DNA of 64,000 bases from Diabrotica undecimpunctata (taxonomy: Eukaryota > Arthropoda > Insecta > Coleoptera > Chrysomelidae). A program made the position numbers and the translations under genes. A model generated the notes under the pieces. It was not told the DNA's origin, did not search any database, and saw nothing but the letters and a program-made list of their open reading frames with translations. This document shows positions 25,017 to 36,839 of the stretch, in pieces. The stretch lies in NCBI RefSeq assembly GCF_040954645.1, contig NC_092811.1:88031199-88095198 (forward strand), given 5' to 3'. Each line of letters opens with the position of its first letter. The stretch's first letter is position 1.

Positions 25017-25196
25017 TATGTCAAATAGACAATAAAGGCTTCTAATAATGAATTTATCGTAAACAATTCACCAATCACGGTTAGAAATTGAAAGTAATAG
25101 TAATAAATCTATCTTAGAAACCTAAAATCTACGTTTTTTATTTTATTTATATTTTATATTAAAAACTTTTAACAATGAGTAATTTTTATTTTTAAG

Positions 25197-25357
25197 GTAT
25201 TGGAGCCACCACTGAAAGTGGTCTTACACCTCTCCACGTAGCTAGTTTTATGGGATGTATGAACATCGTCATATACTTACTTCAACATGACGCCAACCCT
25301 GACGTACCTACCGTCAGGGGCGAAACACCGCTCCACTTAGCTGCTAGAGCAAACCAA
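25197..25357 (+). CDS. Ank2: ankyrin exon B (ANK repeats)
   Basis: The acceptor is TTTTTAAG at 25196. The donor is GTTAGT at 25358, with CAA before it. The first two bases complete the Ser codon begun in exon A, giving [18 protein letters not shown], exactly as in other ankyrins. It encodes 53 further codons, about 1.6 repeats ([15 protein letters not shown], then [14 protein letters not shown]), and leaves phase 0. No stop or frameshift. Confidence 0.95.
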
Positions 25358-26404
25358 GTTAGTATGCACAACATTTTTCTTTTACTATATAGCTCGGCTT
25401 TAATTTTAAAAGCTTTTTTTATGAGTTGTAACTAGTTTTATTTTTGAACTCGCTTGTATTTTAAATTCGTTATTTCGTCTTCTATTGGCAGAAAAATACT
25501 ACAGACATTCTATTACTGAATAAAGATTATAAACTTAATATGCTTAACTGACCGTTAGCGATCTCTAAAAGTCGACATAAAAAACGTGTTCTTTAATTAT
25601 TATTTTAAACTCTAATAAAATATTTAAGTTGTCATTATTGTAAGACTGCTTATGTTTTTAGAGTGTATTCTAAAACCAAAAGTGTATTTGCAAATCGAAG
25701 CGCTAAAAAGGTTATTCTTTTATCATTTTTGTAGGGTATTTTTCATATAAGATATCTTCACTATCTAATACTAATTATTATTACTGCTTAGCCAGATTTA
25801 GAAAATCTCCGTTATATATTTTCTGCAAAAGCACCATTTTCTTAAATTGCTTAATGGAAAAAATATCGTTGGAAATTCTTTTTGGAAATTAGGATCTTCT
25901 CCTTCTTTCGTGACTATATCCAAATCACTAGTAACTAAGGTTATGAATCTTGGAAACAGAGTAACTTAGCGATGCTCACTATATGCGTTGCTTAAAATGA
26001 ATGTACGTTATGCAACTTACGAGAGATTGTGTCCACCACTCGACTTAACTAGCTACAGAATTGTGATATTTACTGGGGAAATTACAAATATTTAGAAGCA
26101 TCAACCTAAAAGACCGGACGGATCAACATTACGACAAAATAGGCAAGTCAAGAAAAAAATGAGTAGAATAACGAAGAGGTTACAGATAGCTACTTGGTAT
26201 GGTGAGATGAGTAAGGTTAAAGTTTCATAAATTTTAAATAGATGGCGGTAAGTGATAAAATTTACAGGTTTATCTGTAAATTTTTGTAGTGGCTGCGTTA
26301 ATTTATTGGTGATGAAAAAGCAGTCAGTTTTTGTGAATGTACGGAGTCAGTTAAATTTTAAATTTCATGTAGCTGATTAAAAAAAACTTTTTTTATTGCA
26401 TAAT
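25358..26404. other. intron, nothing recognised
   Basis: Start of a 4,347-bp intron. No coding or repeat signature that I can name between the donor and the 26.4-kb foldback. Confidence 0.4.
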
Positions 26405-26528
26405 GACGGTATTAGATTTTTGTTTCGATACAGGGCAGCGGCAAGCCGCTTATACGTATTTCGACCTCTTTAGGTCTCCTCAGAGCGGTATAGCCACTGC
26501 TCTGAATCGAAACAAAATCTATGCCGTC
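26405..26528. repeat. 124-bp foldback repeat
   Basis: Left arm 26405-26441 (GACGGTATTAGATTTTTG...) and right arm 26493-26528 (...AAATCTATGCCGTC) are imperfect inverted repeats. The loop carries a small GACCT/AGGTC stem. No obvious target duplication. Probably a MITE or the end of a larger repeat. Confidence 0.65.
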
Positions 26529-26639
26529 GTAGACCAATAATTATCAAAATAACTATTTACGGACGTAACTACGCCATCTAATAACAGAGAAATCTACAAG
26601 GAATCTAAGTTCCTGTGTTCCCTAAACAAAAATTTTTAT

Positions 26640-27480
26640 TAAAAATCCTTTATAAAAGATCTATAATTTAAAAAACCCAATCGGGCTATATCACAAAACG
26701 TTTTCGGGATCCATATTCCATCATCAGTGCACCTAAAAAGTATATAACCACTTAATTAAAAATTTTAGTACTCCGGAGTACAAGAAACTGAATTCACTAC
26801 GAATTTTGACCATGATGAACGGCAGGTGGAATGCAATTTTTAGATTTCCTTGCCGAGTAATTTATCAAGCTGTTTGCTTTGCAAGTTTTAGAAGGCACAG
26901 TGGTAAAAATTTGAATTCGGTTTCGCCAGGTAGAAATCGTATGATTTCTCTTTTTGTTTTTCTTTTTTATTGCTTAAAATGTCTAGAATGCGTAGAATTT
27001 GCCGGCTGTCCTTGAAGTGGGCTCTTTGAGAGGGATCGAATTGTCGTGTTACGTAAAGCCTGTCTATCGATAAGAGAAGTTTCTAGAAGGACCAACAACC
27101 CAACAAACAAGCGAGTTGCACCTTAGTGAGGTTCGGACTGTCGCAGGCCGAAATAGGCGATGACACGGAGCCAACATAAAAGAGATTGCAGCTTCGCTAA
27201 GGCAGGGGGTTGAAAGTGTTTGGTAGTTCGTTGGGTTGTAGTTTTCCCGATGAATGTGTAGAAGAAAGAATGGGAATCGGGTGATAGCAGGGCATCAGGA
27301 GAGATGTTTGTCTTAACTGACCCTTCCATCTTGATGTCTGGAGTGACACAGAAGAGTTTTTTAGTTGGACGCCGACCATCTCGAAGTGGTGATGGTACGA
27401 AGTGTCAAAGGTCTAACTCCCTCGGGCATCTTGTCTTGCCACAACTTCGTTGGTGTATTAGGAATTTAACACTACTTAGG
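26640..27480. other. unassigned repeat-like sequence with hammerhead-like boxes
   Basis: On the minus strand, CTGATGA (26727-26721) and GAAA (26705-26702) are separated by 15 nt that can pair GGA/TCC. A diverged copy of the surrounding ~90 bp lies at 18180-18310. 26820-27480 is noticeably less AT-rich than its surroundings, with two overlapping open frames on opposite strands and no recognisable motif. I take it as part of an unidentified mobile element. Confidence 0.4.
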
Positions 27481-27520
27481 TTAGTCACAGATGTCTGTAT
27501 GCAGATTTTCCTTCTTCTCT

Positions 27521-28853
27521 CTCATCATCATCAAGCCCGTTGCGTCCACTGCTGTACATAGGCCTCCCTCATTTTTATCCATTGTGCCCTATCTTTTGCG
27601 CTTTTCATCCAATTTCTTGACATTTTCTTGAGATTATCAGTCCAACGAGTAGGGGGTTTTCCTCTACTTCATTTGTTTAACCTCGGCCTCCACTCAACTC
27701 TTCATTTCTAACTCGGTCACGAAGCGATATACTCAGCATTGACCTTTCCATTTTTCTCTGAGCTATTTGCAGCATTTTAGAAGTTGTAGCTGTCAATGCC
27801 AAAGTTTCGGCAACACACATTGATCAAATGTTTTACCTTTTAAAGAAATTGGTATATCGCTTTTAAAAATGTCTTAGGAGTTTTTCATAGGCGGCCCATG
27901 TTAGGTTTATTCTTCTTCGTATTTCGCATATTTGGTTGTGTCTTGTGATCTATATTTCGTATCCAAGGTATATGTATTTTTCCACCAGCTCTACTTCCTT
28001 GTCTCCAGTATTAATATTTTCGCTAGGTAGTAGGTATTTCATGAATTTTGTTTTGGAGATGTTTATTTTAACATTCACACTAGCACACACAAACTGAAAT
28101 TCATGTAGCATTGTACATATCTCCTTAAGGTTGTCCGAGAATAAAACTATGTCGTCTGCGAATTTCAAATTTGTTAATCTTCTACCGTCAATGTTCAGGC
28201 CTTTCTCTTCCCAGTTAAGTTTTTTACAAGCATATTCTAGTGCTGCGTTAAACAGTTTAGGCGGTAAGGTTTCACCCTGTCGGACTCATCTGCCGATTGG
28301 GATGTGATCCGTGATTTTATGTAGTTTCACCGACATAGTTGCGTTCTTGTATGTATTGTAAATTAACCTTGTATATCGGTAGCCAATGCGGCATGCTTGT
28401 AGTGCTTCCAGAATTTTGTCAGGTTCTACCGTGTCAAAGGCTTTATGGAAATCTACAAAAGCTAGAACGAGTGGTCGATTGTATTCGACAGTCTTTTCTA
28501 TTACCTTTTTAGTGCTCCGTAGGTGATCATTTGTTTAAAATCCTGTACGAAATCCCGCTTGCTCTATTGGCTGGTAGAAATCAAGTTTTTTCTCAAGACG
28601 ATTCGTTACTATTATTGTAAGGAGTTTGTATAGGTAACTAAGAAGACTTATAAGAGCAGAAGACTTATAAGAAGAATTACCTCAGCATTGTACCATTTGA
28701 CGGGTATATTACTGTCCAAAAGGCATATGTTAAAAAGGTTTTTTATTTTCTTAAGTAAGCAAGTGCTTGAGATTTTGATTGCATCAGTAACTACATAATC
28801 TTCGCCTGGAGTTTTGTTATTCTTAGCTTTTCTTAGGGCTACTTTTATTTCAT
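27521..28853 (-). mobile_element. RTE-like LINE, antisense
   Basis: Flanked by CTTCTTCTCT at 27511-27520 and 28854-28863 (10 bp, simple sequence, so moderately convincing). Minus strand: EDEIKVALRKAKNNKTPGED near 28850-28790, a linker, FVDFHKAFDTVE-like near 28440, an RQGETLPPK-like stretch near 28270, KFADDIVLFSDNL at 28165, and YIYLGYEI at 27970. A degraded C-terminus then reaches a TGATGATGATGA-type tail at 27521. FADD is intact but frames shift at several points. Related to 23615-24437. Confidence 0.7.
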
Positions 28854-28869
28854 CTTCTTCTCTTTAAAG

Positions 28870-29465
28870 ATGTTAAAAAAAGGAGAACCAACAGATCCTT
28901 ACGCAGTATACTACAGTGTGAACAAGCGTGGACGTGGGATTCTGGATATCACAGAGACACCACAGAGCGACAAAATCGCCGAATAAGACTTCTAGCTCTA
29001 ATAGACAGATTCAGTAGTCCCCGATCAAATCAGTGGTTTGAAGAGTATAAAAGAATGCTTTTCATAAGTAAAGTAGGTATATTGCCTAATATGTCAGTTT
29101 ACCTTTTTCCTTATCGTCATATTGGATGCTATCTCTTACAGCTAAACATCGGCGAAACCGTTTGCTCTAGTGTAGAGAAAGAATTCTATGGGACCAATAA
29201 TGCAATCAGGTGATCTTTATTGACAAATCTCGGTTGGTCTGGGGATGCACTATGGTCGGGTAAAAAGACAACGTGGTGAAATACGTGCCCCACAATTTGA
29301 CACAGAGAGTGGCACATACATCACACTGTGTGAGTTATGGTATGAGGTACTATTGCTTATAAGAGCAGATTCCCGCTAATTGTTATCACTTGCAGTATGA
29401 CATTCCGATGCTATATTCAGGAAGAAATGGTGCCTCCATACCTAAACACCATCCAAAACCCAACT
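28870..29465 (+). pseudogene. Tc1-like transposase fragment
   Basis: Scattered frames read LTAKHRRNRL (about 29135), VIFIDKSRLVWGCTM (29210-29250, where VxFxDESRF carries the first catalytic Asp), and MTFRCYIQEEMVPPYL (29400-29445), in the order of Tc1 transposases. Many indels and no terminal repeats found. A pseudogene. Confidence 0.55.
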
Positions 29466-29704
29466 AGTAATTTAGGATAGATTAAAATTGCTAATTGGTC
29501 ATTTATGACCAGACTGTAATCGTAAATAAACAAAAAAATATTGATTTATTCCTCTAGGAAGTAAAATATTCTTAATAAATTGCTACTAATCAAATCATTA
29601 CCGTAATTTCGATATTTTATTTTCAAAAATCTAATGTTTACAAAATCATATTTATTTCATCATTTTTTAATGATAATTATAATTAAATGTCATCACTTTT
29701 TCAG

Positions 29705-29908
29705 ACTGACATCATTAGGATTCTCCTAAGGAATGGTGCTCAAGTGGATGCTAGAGCTAGAGAACAACAAACACCTCTTCACATTGCTTCTCGCTTAGGT
29801 AATGTAGACATCGTCATGCTACTTCTTCAACACGGTGCTAAAGTCGATAACACTACCAAGGATATGTACACATCGCTTCATATAGCAGCAAAAGAAGGAC
29901 AAGACGAG
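29705..29908 (+). CDS. Ank2: ankyrin exon C (ANK repeats)
   Basis: Acceptor TTTTTCAG ending 29704, donor GTAAAC at 29909. 68 codons, phase 0 on both sides, encoding two repeats: [44 protein letters not shown], then the start of the next ([13 protein letters not shown]). It continues directly from exon B (ARANQ-TDIIR). The donor lacks the consensus G at +5. Confidence 0.95.
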
Positions 29909-29994
29909 GTAAACATATATGTTTGTTTATTTTTAGTTTTAATGGTGATTCTTTAATAAATAAAAAAACTATACCCTATCTTCCTCTTCAGTCT

Positions 29995-31266
29995 TAATCC
30001 CTGGAGAGAGTGTAGTGGTCATCGTCTCTGGTGATTTCCTTTAACTCATGCATAGGCCTATTGCATAGTCCTGTAATTTGGTCGATCCATCTTGTTGGGG
30101 ATCTTCCTCGTGAGGAGATAATATTCTTCTCCAACAGAACATTTTAGTGGCAACTATCTATCTTCTTTCAACTTATCGTAGGGTCCAAGATTCACATCTA
30201 TAGATCAGTATTGGGAGTATTAAGCAGTTGATTAACCTCATTGAGAGTTCTTTCACATTTTGGTCATCTTTTCGAAGGCGACTTTTGCTAGATCACATCT
30301 ACGTTTTATTTCTTCCTGTAGTGTCCCTGTGTTTGTGATCGGTGATCCCAGATATAAGTGTCAGTTCACTCTTGTGATGGTTGTTATGTAGTATATGCAC
30401 TGTCATGATCTTTGGTTTTGATATGTTTAACTGCAGACCAAATATGTGACTTTCATTTTCAACCAGTAGTATGAGACCAATTAACTCTTCTTAGGCATAT
30501 CCAAGAAGAGCTGTGTCATCTGCAAAACGTAGGTTGTTTATTTTTGGGCCGTTTATTGAAATTTCTTTTTCTCATCCTTCAAGCACTATTCTTATAATAT
30601 GCTCCTCATATATATTAAATAATTAAATATTTAATATTAAATAATTGTGGAGACAGTATACGTCCTTGTCTGTTACTTGGTTTTGGATTGAATGTGTTTG
30701 ATAGTATGTCAAGTACTTTAACTGTTCCAGTAGTTTGTTCGTATAGTTCAGCTAAAAGCAAAATTAAGTGTTTTGGTACGCCTATTTCTTTTAGTATCTA
30801 CCGTAAGTGTTGCCATTTGACACTGTCGAGCACTTTGTAATAATCTATAAAACTAATGTATAGTGGGATAATGAATTCCCTAGCTGTTTATATTAATTGT
30901 CTTATGTTCAGAAGGTGTTCTTGAGTTCCTCTACCTTTGGCAAATCCAGTCTCTTATTGATTATGTGTAGCATTATCTTGCTAGCATGTAAGATAAGAGA
31001 GATGATTCTATAATAATTATCGCATTTAAGAAAGCTGCCTTTTTTAATGATTTTCGTTATTATAAAGGGGGAAATATTACAAGGAATACTATATTTTGTT
31101 AAAGAGAAAGCGAAGTAATTTTATTCCGATTTCTTCTGTGGTTTTGAGCATTTCTGCTGTTACTTGATCGCCAGTCTTATTTCATTCTCGGGTATATTAG
31201 GTTCTTCTTTCATTTCTTTAGAGGTTTGGTGAGCAAGTTGCTGGCGTTGATCTTCTTTATAATATT
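29995..31266 (-). mobile_element. RTE-like LINE, antisense, split by a later LINE
   Basis: Minus strand, from 31266 down: a charged EMKEEPNIPENEI stretch (about 31200), a DYYKVLDSVKWQHL segment (about 30840, the KAFDSVxW motif), RFADDTALLGYA (30525-30490, intact palm motif), and a degraded thumb to a GAAGAGGAAG-type tail near 29990. The 5' end is at or beyond the insertion point of the 31281 element. Frame-broken throughout. Confidence 0.6.
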
Positions 31267-31280
31267 TATGTCTATACAAG

Positions 31281-32861
31281 CGCAATTCGCTTCTACAATT
31301 GCGCTTCTCTCTGCCATCTACAAACTGTTAGAGAGGCTTATATATAATAGAATCAGTACAGAACTGTTCCAGGCGATCCCAGTCGAACAAGCGGGTTTTC
31401 GACCAGAACGAAGCTGTGCAGACCAGGTAATGTCACTCACCACCTACATCGAAGCGGGTTTCCAAAGAAGACTTAAAACTTCAGCGGCATTTATTGATCT
31501 CTCGGCAGCTTACGATACAGTATGGAGAGAGGGCCTTATATACAAAATTCTCCGTGCAATCCCCTGTAAACCAATAGCACGCCTAATAGATAGCATGCTC
31601 AACGATCGAATGTTTCAAGTAGTGATGGGCACAGATATCAGCCTACCAAAGAAACTTAAGAATGGCCTACCACAGGGGTCAGTGCTCTCTCCACTACTAT
31701 TTAGCTTATACCTAGCAGATATGCCGGAACCACACACAAGAAAGTTCGGATACGCCGATGACTGGGCCCTCGCTACACGATGCAGAATACTAGAAACGTC
31801 TGAAGAAGTTGTGACGCCAGACTTATATACATTGGGCAAATATTTTCGCAAGTGGCGACTTCAACCAAATGCATCCAAAACAGAAGTTAGTTGCTTTCAC
31901 CTGAACAATAAACTTGCTGGAAAGGAACTCAACATACGGTTTGAAAATACCACACTTATCCACAACAAAACACCGAAGTACCTGGGCGTAACACTAGACA
32001 GAACGCTATCATTTAAAGAGCATTTAACAAAAACTGCCCAAAAGTTGAGTACAAGAAATAACATTATACAGAAGCTCTGCGGTACCACCTGGGGAGCATC
32101 GATTTCCACTCTCCGCTCTACTGCTTTAGCCCTTGTTTTCTCGACCGCTGAATATTGTGCCCCAGTCTGGCTACACAGTCCACACGTAAAAAAGGTCGAC
32201 AATCAGCTGCACAGCACTATGAGGATGATAGCTGGTACAATTAAATCAACTCCCACCCAATGGCTTCCAGTATTAAGTCACATCCCACCTCCACATTTAC
32301 GACGAGTCGACGCACTTACACGTGAATACAAAAAGATCATGAACAATATAAACCTGCCGATTCACCAAGATACCGAGGATGCACGAAATACCCGTCTCCG
32401 TTCTAGAAAACCACCAATGAAAACGGCAAGAATGATACATGAGGAGTTCAACATCACGAATGCATGGTCCCAAGAATGGAACAAATGGCAAAATAACATG
32501 CCCTGCATTACCCACAAGCCACCAGGTTTTGATCTTCCACGCAAAACATGGTCCACTCTAAATAGGATCCGAACCAAACATAGCAGATGTGCATACATGC
32601 TACATAAATGGGGAAAGAACCCGTCTCCTCAATTTGACTGTGGGGAGAACCAAACCATCGACCACATTATTCAAGAGTGTCCCTCAAGATCCTACAATGG
32701 TAGCCCTGAAGACTCCCTGTTTGCAACTTCAGAGTCAATTGATTATATAAATACACTTGATGTTTGTTTGCAACTATTTAAAGTTTGTCAAATACCTATA
32801 TTACTAGTGTTTGTGTATTTGTTCTAAATGTGTTGTAATTGCCATACGATAAATAAATAAA
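31281..32861 (+). mobile_element. 5'-truncated I/R1-like LINE copy 2, long ORF
   Basis: Bounded by the 14-bp duplication TATGTCTATACAAG at 31267-31280 and 32862-32875. From about 31300 to 32826 one frame is open for about 510 codons. In order it carries RT (QAGFRPERSC, FIDLSAAYDTVW, GLPQGSVLSPLL, and the catalytic YADD at 31751-31762), thumb (KYLGVTLDRTL), a long C-terminal region, and CGENQTIDHIIQEC. The first Cys of the last finger is FDCG here versus CDCG in copy 1, so that finger has lost a ligand. The ATG at 31226 lies in flanking DNA and is not the element's own start. The endonuclease and ORF1 are missing. The tail is GATAAATAAATAAA. Confidence 0.9.
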
Positions 32862-33049
32862 TATGTCTATACAAGATTAAAGTAAACAGAAGAGAAAAGC
32901 AAAATAACTACAGATTTCAAATCGGAGAACTTGGTCAGGCTAGTAATACTTGAGAAACAAGAGAGCATTATCTTTCTTAGAGTTTATATTTAACAGCTAA
33001 ATGAATTTAACTATTTTAGTAAACTAGTAAACTATTTGATTTCTTTTAG

Positions 33050-33271
33050 GTTGCTGGTGTTCTCCTAGAAAACGGCGCTTCCTTAGACGCAACCACCAAA
33101 AAAGGTTTCACTCCTCTTCACTTAGCTGCCAAATACGGTCACCTTAAAGTTGCAAAACTACTACTCCAAAAAGAAGCTCCAGTAGATGCCCAGGGTAAAA
33201 ATGGAGTAACTCCTCTTCATGTAGCATCACACTACGATCACCAAAATGTCGCCCTACTTCTTCTTGATAAG
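33050..33271 (+). CDS. Ank2: ankyrin exon D (ANK repeats)
   Basis: Acceptor TTCTTTTAG ending 33049, donor GTAGAT at 33272. 74 codons, phase 0 both ends. [40 protein letters not shown] and [22 protein letters not shown] continue the array from exon C (EGQDE-VAGVL). The [12 protein letters not shown] block is a strongly conserved part of the ankyrin array. Confidence 0.95.
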
Positions 33272-33359
33272 GTAGATATACAATATTACAATAAATTTAT
33301 TCATTGTTTTTACATTTTTGCACGAATTTTTGAATATCATTAAAGTTAGATAATTATAA

Positions 33360-33885
33360 TATGAAAATTTGGGAGAGTGGTTCGGTTGCAGCTCATTAGA
33401 ATTATTCAGAAGCGCGGCCAATAAAATTAAGATAGCGATGATGATTTCCAAGCTCCGATAGGAGAAGGAACCTGAAGAAGAATATGCAATGGGAATGTTT
33501 TAAATTGTTTCAAATAGTAAAACAATGTGAATACTGGGAAGGTTTCATAAAGGGAGAGATATTTCCTAGTTTAACAATTTACCTGGTTTAAATGTAGTTC
33601 CGTTTGTCTGTTTAGAGAAGTGACATCAAAAATACGAATTGCCATGATGGTTGCCTTGTTAGAGAAAATTTTAATAGCTAAAAAAGACGAAAAACATATT
33701 GGTACTAGAAGACTTAGTGACCAATTACTAGGGAAATTAATAAGTACTGAAAATATATTTGGTTTGTTACGTCTCTCTTCAATCAGAAGAACAGCCGTGT
33801 GGTTTAATGACAATATAGGAGCAATAGATTTAATGAAACTACTAAATAAATTTTGTGAATCATAGCATCTTAGAATCATCACCGG
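33360..33885 (+). pseudogene. two RTE LINE 3' tails
   Basis: 33362-33485 reads NLGEWFGCSSLELFRSAANKIKIAMMISKL, then a CCTGAAGAAGAA tail. 33590-33655 reads CLFREVTSKIRIAMMVA. Both are the last 30-40 residues of RTE ORFs. After the second, about 210 bp stay open to a stop at 33864 without recognisable motifs. Confidence 0.55.
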
Positions 33886-34551
33886 AATTTATTTAGAAGG
33901 AAAAATTAAACTAGACTATCAATAACAGAGTGGACCAAAAGTCTGGAAACGCCTAATTATTTCTTAAATCAATAGTCCGGATTGTATAAAAACCGGGATA
34001 CGCCTATTCTGCAATACAGAGATTTTAAATTTGATGCGGGCAGTATTGCCAGATCTGCCATTTTTCTATTATTAGTAACTTTGGTTTCTTAAATAGAACA
34101 CCTCGTATATTTCAACCATATGTAATACATAGTATTTTATCTAGTTACGGTGGTCTTAAATAAATATAATTTCTCAGTGCCAAATAGTTTTTAGAAGTAA
34201 TTCAGTAGATATAGAATGCTGTGATTATCTGAATGCAAGAAAAAGAATAAAAGAAGAAGATATAAAAAATAACCAAATATAAAAAAGAAGCGAAGAAGAG
34301 ATAAAGTTAATTCAGTATTCTAAATTGATATTTTAAATAAAAAGATACATAAGAAGTAGGATAATAGGTAATATAAAGTAAAAACTGATTTCAAAAATTA
34401 ACAGGAATGTATTGAAAAAGATAATGAAGAGTGGGAAATCAAGAGAATATGAAAATGCTCGCTTGAATATATGTTCAAAGTATATGAATCCTTTGAATAT
34501 AATATATGTACTGTTGTTTTTTACACCTTACTAAATATTTATTTTTTTCAG
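33886..34551. other. intron, nothing recognised
   Basis: Remainder of a 1,280-bp intron, A-rich in 34200-34450. Ends in the acceptor ATTTTTTTCAG at 34551. Confidence 0.5.
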
Positions 34552-34776
34552 GGCGCTTCTCCACATGCTATTGCCAAAAATGGTCACACTCCCTTGCACA
34601 TAGCTGCCAGGAAGAACCAAATGGACATAGCCAATACCCTTCTAGAGTATGGAGCTAAACCTAATGCAGAAAGTAAAGCTGGTTTTACACCATTACATCT
34701 TAGTGCTCAAGAGGGGCATGTGGACATGACAGCTTTGCTTTTAGAGCATAAAGGAGACGCCAATCATGAAGCAAAG
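34552..34776 (+). CDS. Ank2: ankyrin exon E (ANK repeats)
   Basis: Acceptor TTTTTTTCAG, donor GTAATT at 34777. 75 codons, phase 0. [35 protein letters not shown] matches the conserved ankyrin block almost word for word. A further repeat ([33 protein letters not shown]) follows. It continues directly from exon D (LLLDK-GASPH). Confidence 0.96.
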
Positions 34777-35079
34777 GTAATTTTTATAATTACTAATTTA
34801 TTACATAGAGAGGTTTATTCAAAATTTTATATAACAGTTTATTTTAGTCTTATTTTCTACCTCATAACTTTCCTTAGTAAAGGAGACCTCGCAATATAAG
34901 TTCTCATATGAGAACCTACCAATATAAATTCACTGAGAATTAAATATATAAACAAATGAATTATTTTTCGTACATACGCTGATCAAAGTTCATTTAATAC
35001 TACGGCATCATTAAAAGATTCATTTATAGTACGTTCTCGATTTATCAAAATTAGTTCGAAAATCATTTTTCAATCTTGG

Positions 35080-35440
35080 CTCGCTCGCAAATAACTCGCC
35101 ACTCCTGTCGATTTCTAGCAACGTCCCTCCATTTTCTGACCCTTCTTAAGGTTTTCTTCTACATCATTAGTCCATATAATCGCAATCGTCCCCTACTTAT
35201 TCTGCCCTTTGGATTTAAGAATATGAATATCTTCGTGTACTCGTTATCTGACATCCTAGTAATGCGTCCAGCCCATCTCCACACTTTATTAAACTTGATA
35301 ATATCTGGATCTGTGTATAGCTGATATAATTCAAAGTTATATTTTCGACGCCTTAGCCGATTTTTATTTACGATCCCAAACATCTTTCGAAGTTTTGCTA
35401 TCAAAGATACCTTCATCTTAAAGTGCCCTCTTCTCAATGG
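35080..35440 (-). pseudogene. LINE C-terminal fragment
   Basis: Minus strand, 35437-35159: YNFELYQLYTDPDIIKFNKVWRWAGRITRM, then an ISRGRLRL basic stretch, plus a shifted RKWRDVARNRQEW below 35150. The same family as the split LINE at 6250-7845 (there FELYRMYQE, PDIVKHIKIRRLRW). It shows what the uninterrupted junction looks like. Confidence 0.6.
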
Positions 35441-35559
35441 AGGTTGACTACTACAATTGCAAACTCTTCTCTGTTTCAGATGTCCTTATTAGCTGTTCAA
35501 ACTTTAGCCATGTCCATTGTCTACGATAGTCTTTTCCTTCCTAGTCTTTTTTCCCTTGA

Positions 35560-35800
35560 TCTTTATTTTCACTATAAGTCAACCTAAGATGGAAAATGAA
35601 GCTTTATGGTCACCTCGACCGTATGAATCTTTAAAGACTTATCCATTGTATTTACTTTTTAATATCAAGATCATCAGCTTATTTAAAATGGACAAGCCAG
35701 GTTAAAAAATATTTGCAACAGATGGAAATTCCACCTAGTAACATTCATGATCATCAAGGTTTCAGAGATAAGGTGAAATTTAGTAGAAACTTTATCTCAC
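35560..35800 (+). pseudogene. possible LINE C-terminus
   Basis: KWTSQVKKYLQQMEIPPSNIHDHQGFRDKV (about 35688-35780) resembles the last part of RTE-like ORFs (xxRWxxQVxxDL, then the arginine/aspartate-rich end). No other support. Confidence 0.3.
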
Positions 35801-35989
35801 TCGCTATCCCAGTACCTCTCCCCGCTAGCAAGTGGTCACAAATAAACAAAGAGGAACATTCCATTAAAATGAAAACCTACTAGCAGTGGAGGAAAACTTA
35901 GTTGTGAGAAGGATGAAAAAATCTTCGTGGTCCTTAGTATGCCAAAGCGGCAGCAAAAAAAATACAAAAAACACAATAACTTCTGCAAG

Positions 35990-36230
35990 TTTCACTCCTA
36001 TCGGAGATGGAAAATCATTTTGGCAATCTGCCTTTGATTTTGCATTCTCTTCCTTAATAGTTCAAATTTTTCACCTCTCGTAATATACCACAAGTATTCC
36101 AACTTTCTGAAGTTTATGGAAGTTAAAACTTCGCATTGTTTTCCTAGTTGTTCGAGAACTTGTGCGTTTGTTTTGCGATCCATCCATGATATTTTCAGGA
36201 TACGTCGGTAACACCACATTTTGAATGCTT
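35990..36230 (-). pseudogene. RTE LINE thumb fragment
   Basis: Minus strand, 36219-36050: MWCYRRILKISWMDRKTNAQVL, then KLEYLWYITRGEKFELL, matching the RTE C-terminal region found at 47700-47900. Short and isolated. Confidence 0.55.
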
Positions 36231-36839
36231 CCAGGTTTTTTGTTGGAGATTAAAATAATGCAAATATTTATTAAAATCAAAATTTATTCATCAAAGACAA
36301 AATAAAACATACTCAAAACATAACTGTGGAATATTTTATTTATAATACTCCAGGAAACATTCGACCAGACAGGGACCAGGTTTTTCTGCACATGCTGCGC
36401 AATGGTATAAATAAAGTATCTTTGCCTATATTTTTTTTTCGTGCATGTACATTTTTTTCTGAGGGTCCTGCCTTGTTTATTGACCAAGCCAATCTTGACA
36501 GGTACGTGTTCAACAGGCTTACATTAGTTGTAAATGAGGGTGCTGTACATTATGGTTCCAGTATGTATTATTAGTCCTAAAAACATTAGAAATTCTGACA
36601 CTGTTAAATCTTTCCACTCTGAAATTTCCAAGCGTTCACCTTCACTTCTAGTAGCTGTTCGTCTCCGAGACTATTTTTTGCAATAAGTTATCGTCAACTA
36701 ATAGCCTGAACCAATCATATGGTTCTTCACCCAGATAATCGACCGATAATTTATTTGTTTTAGTTAACGATACTTCTATCATATTATCTGTTGTATCTGT
36801 TCATATATCATTCTGTAAAATATTCTCATCGTCACTTTC

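Noticed and set aside
27123..27561. Overlapping ORFs of 60-85 codons on both strands
   Set aside because: No motif, no splice or start context, and overlapping frames of similar length.
31226..31280. Hydrophobic N-terminus of the 533-codon ORF as a signal peptide
   Set aside because: The codons lie in flanking DNA upstream of the LINE insertion point, so the apparent fusion is accidental.
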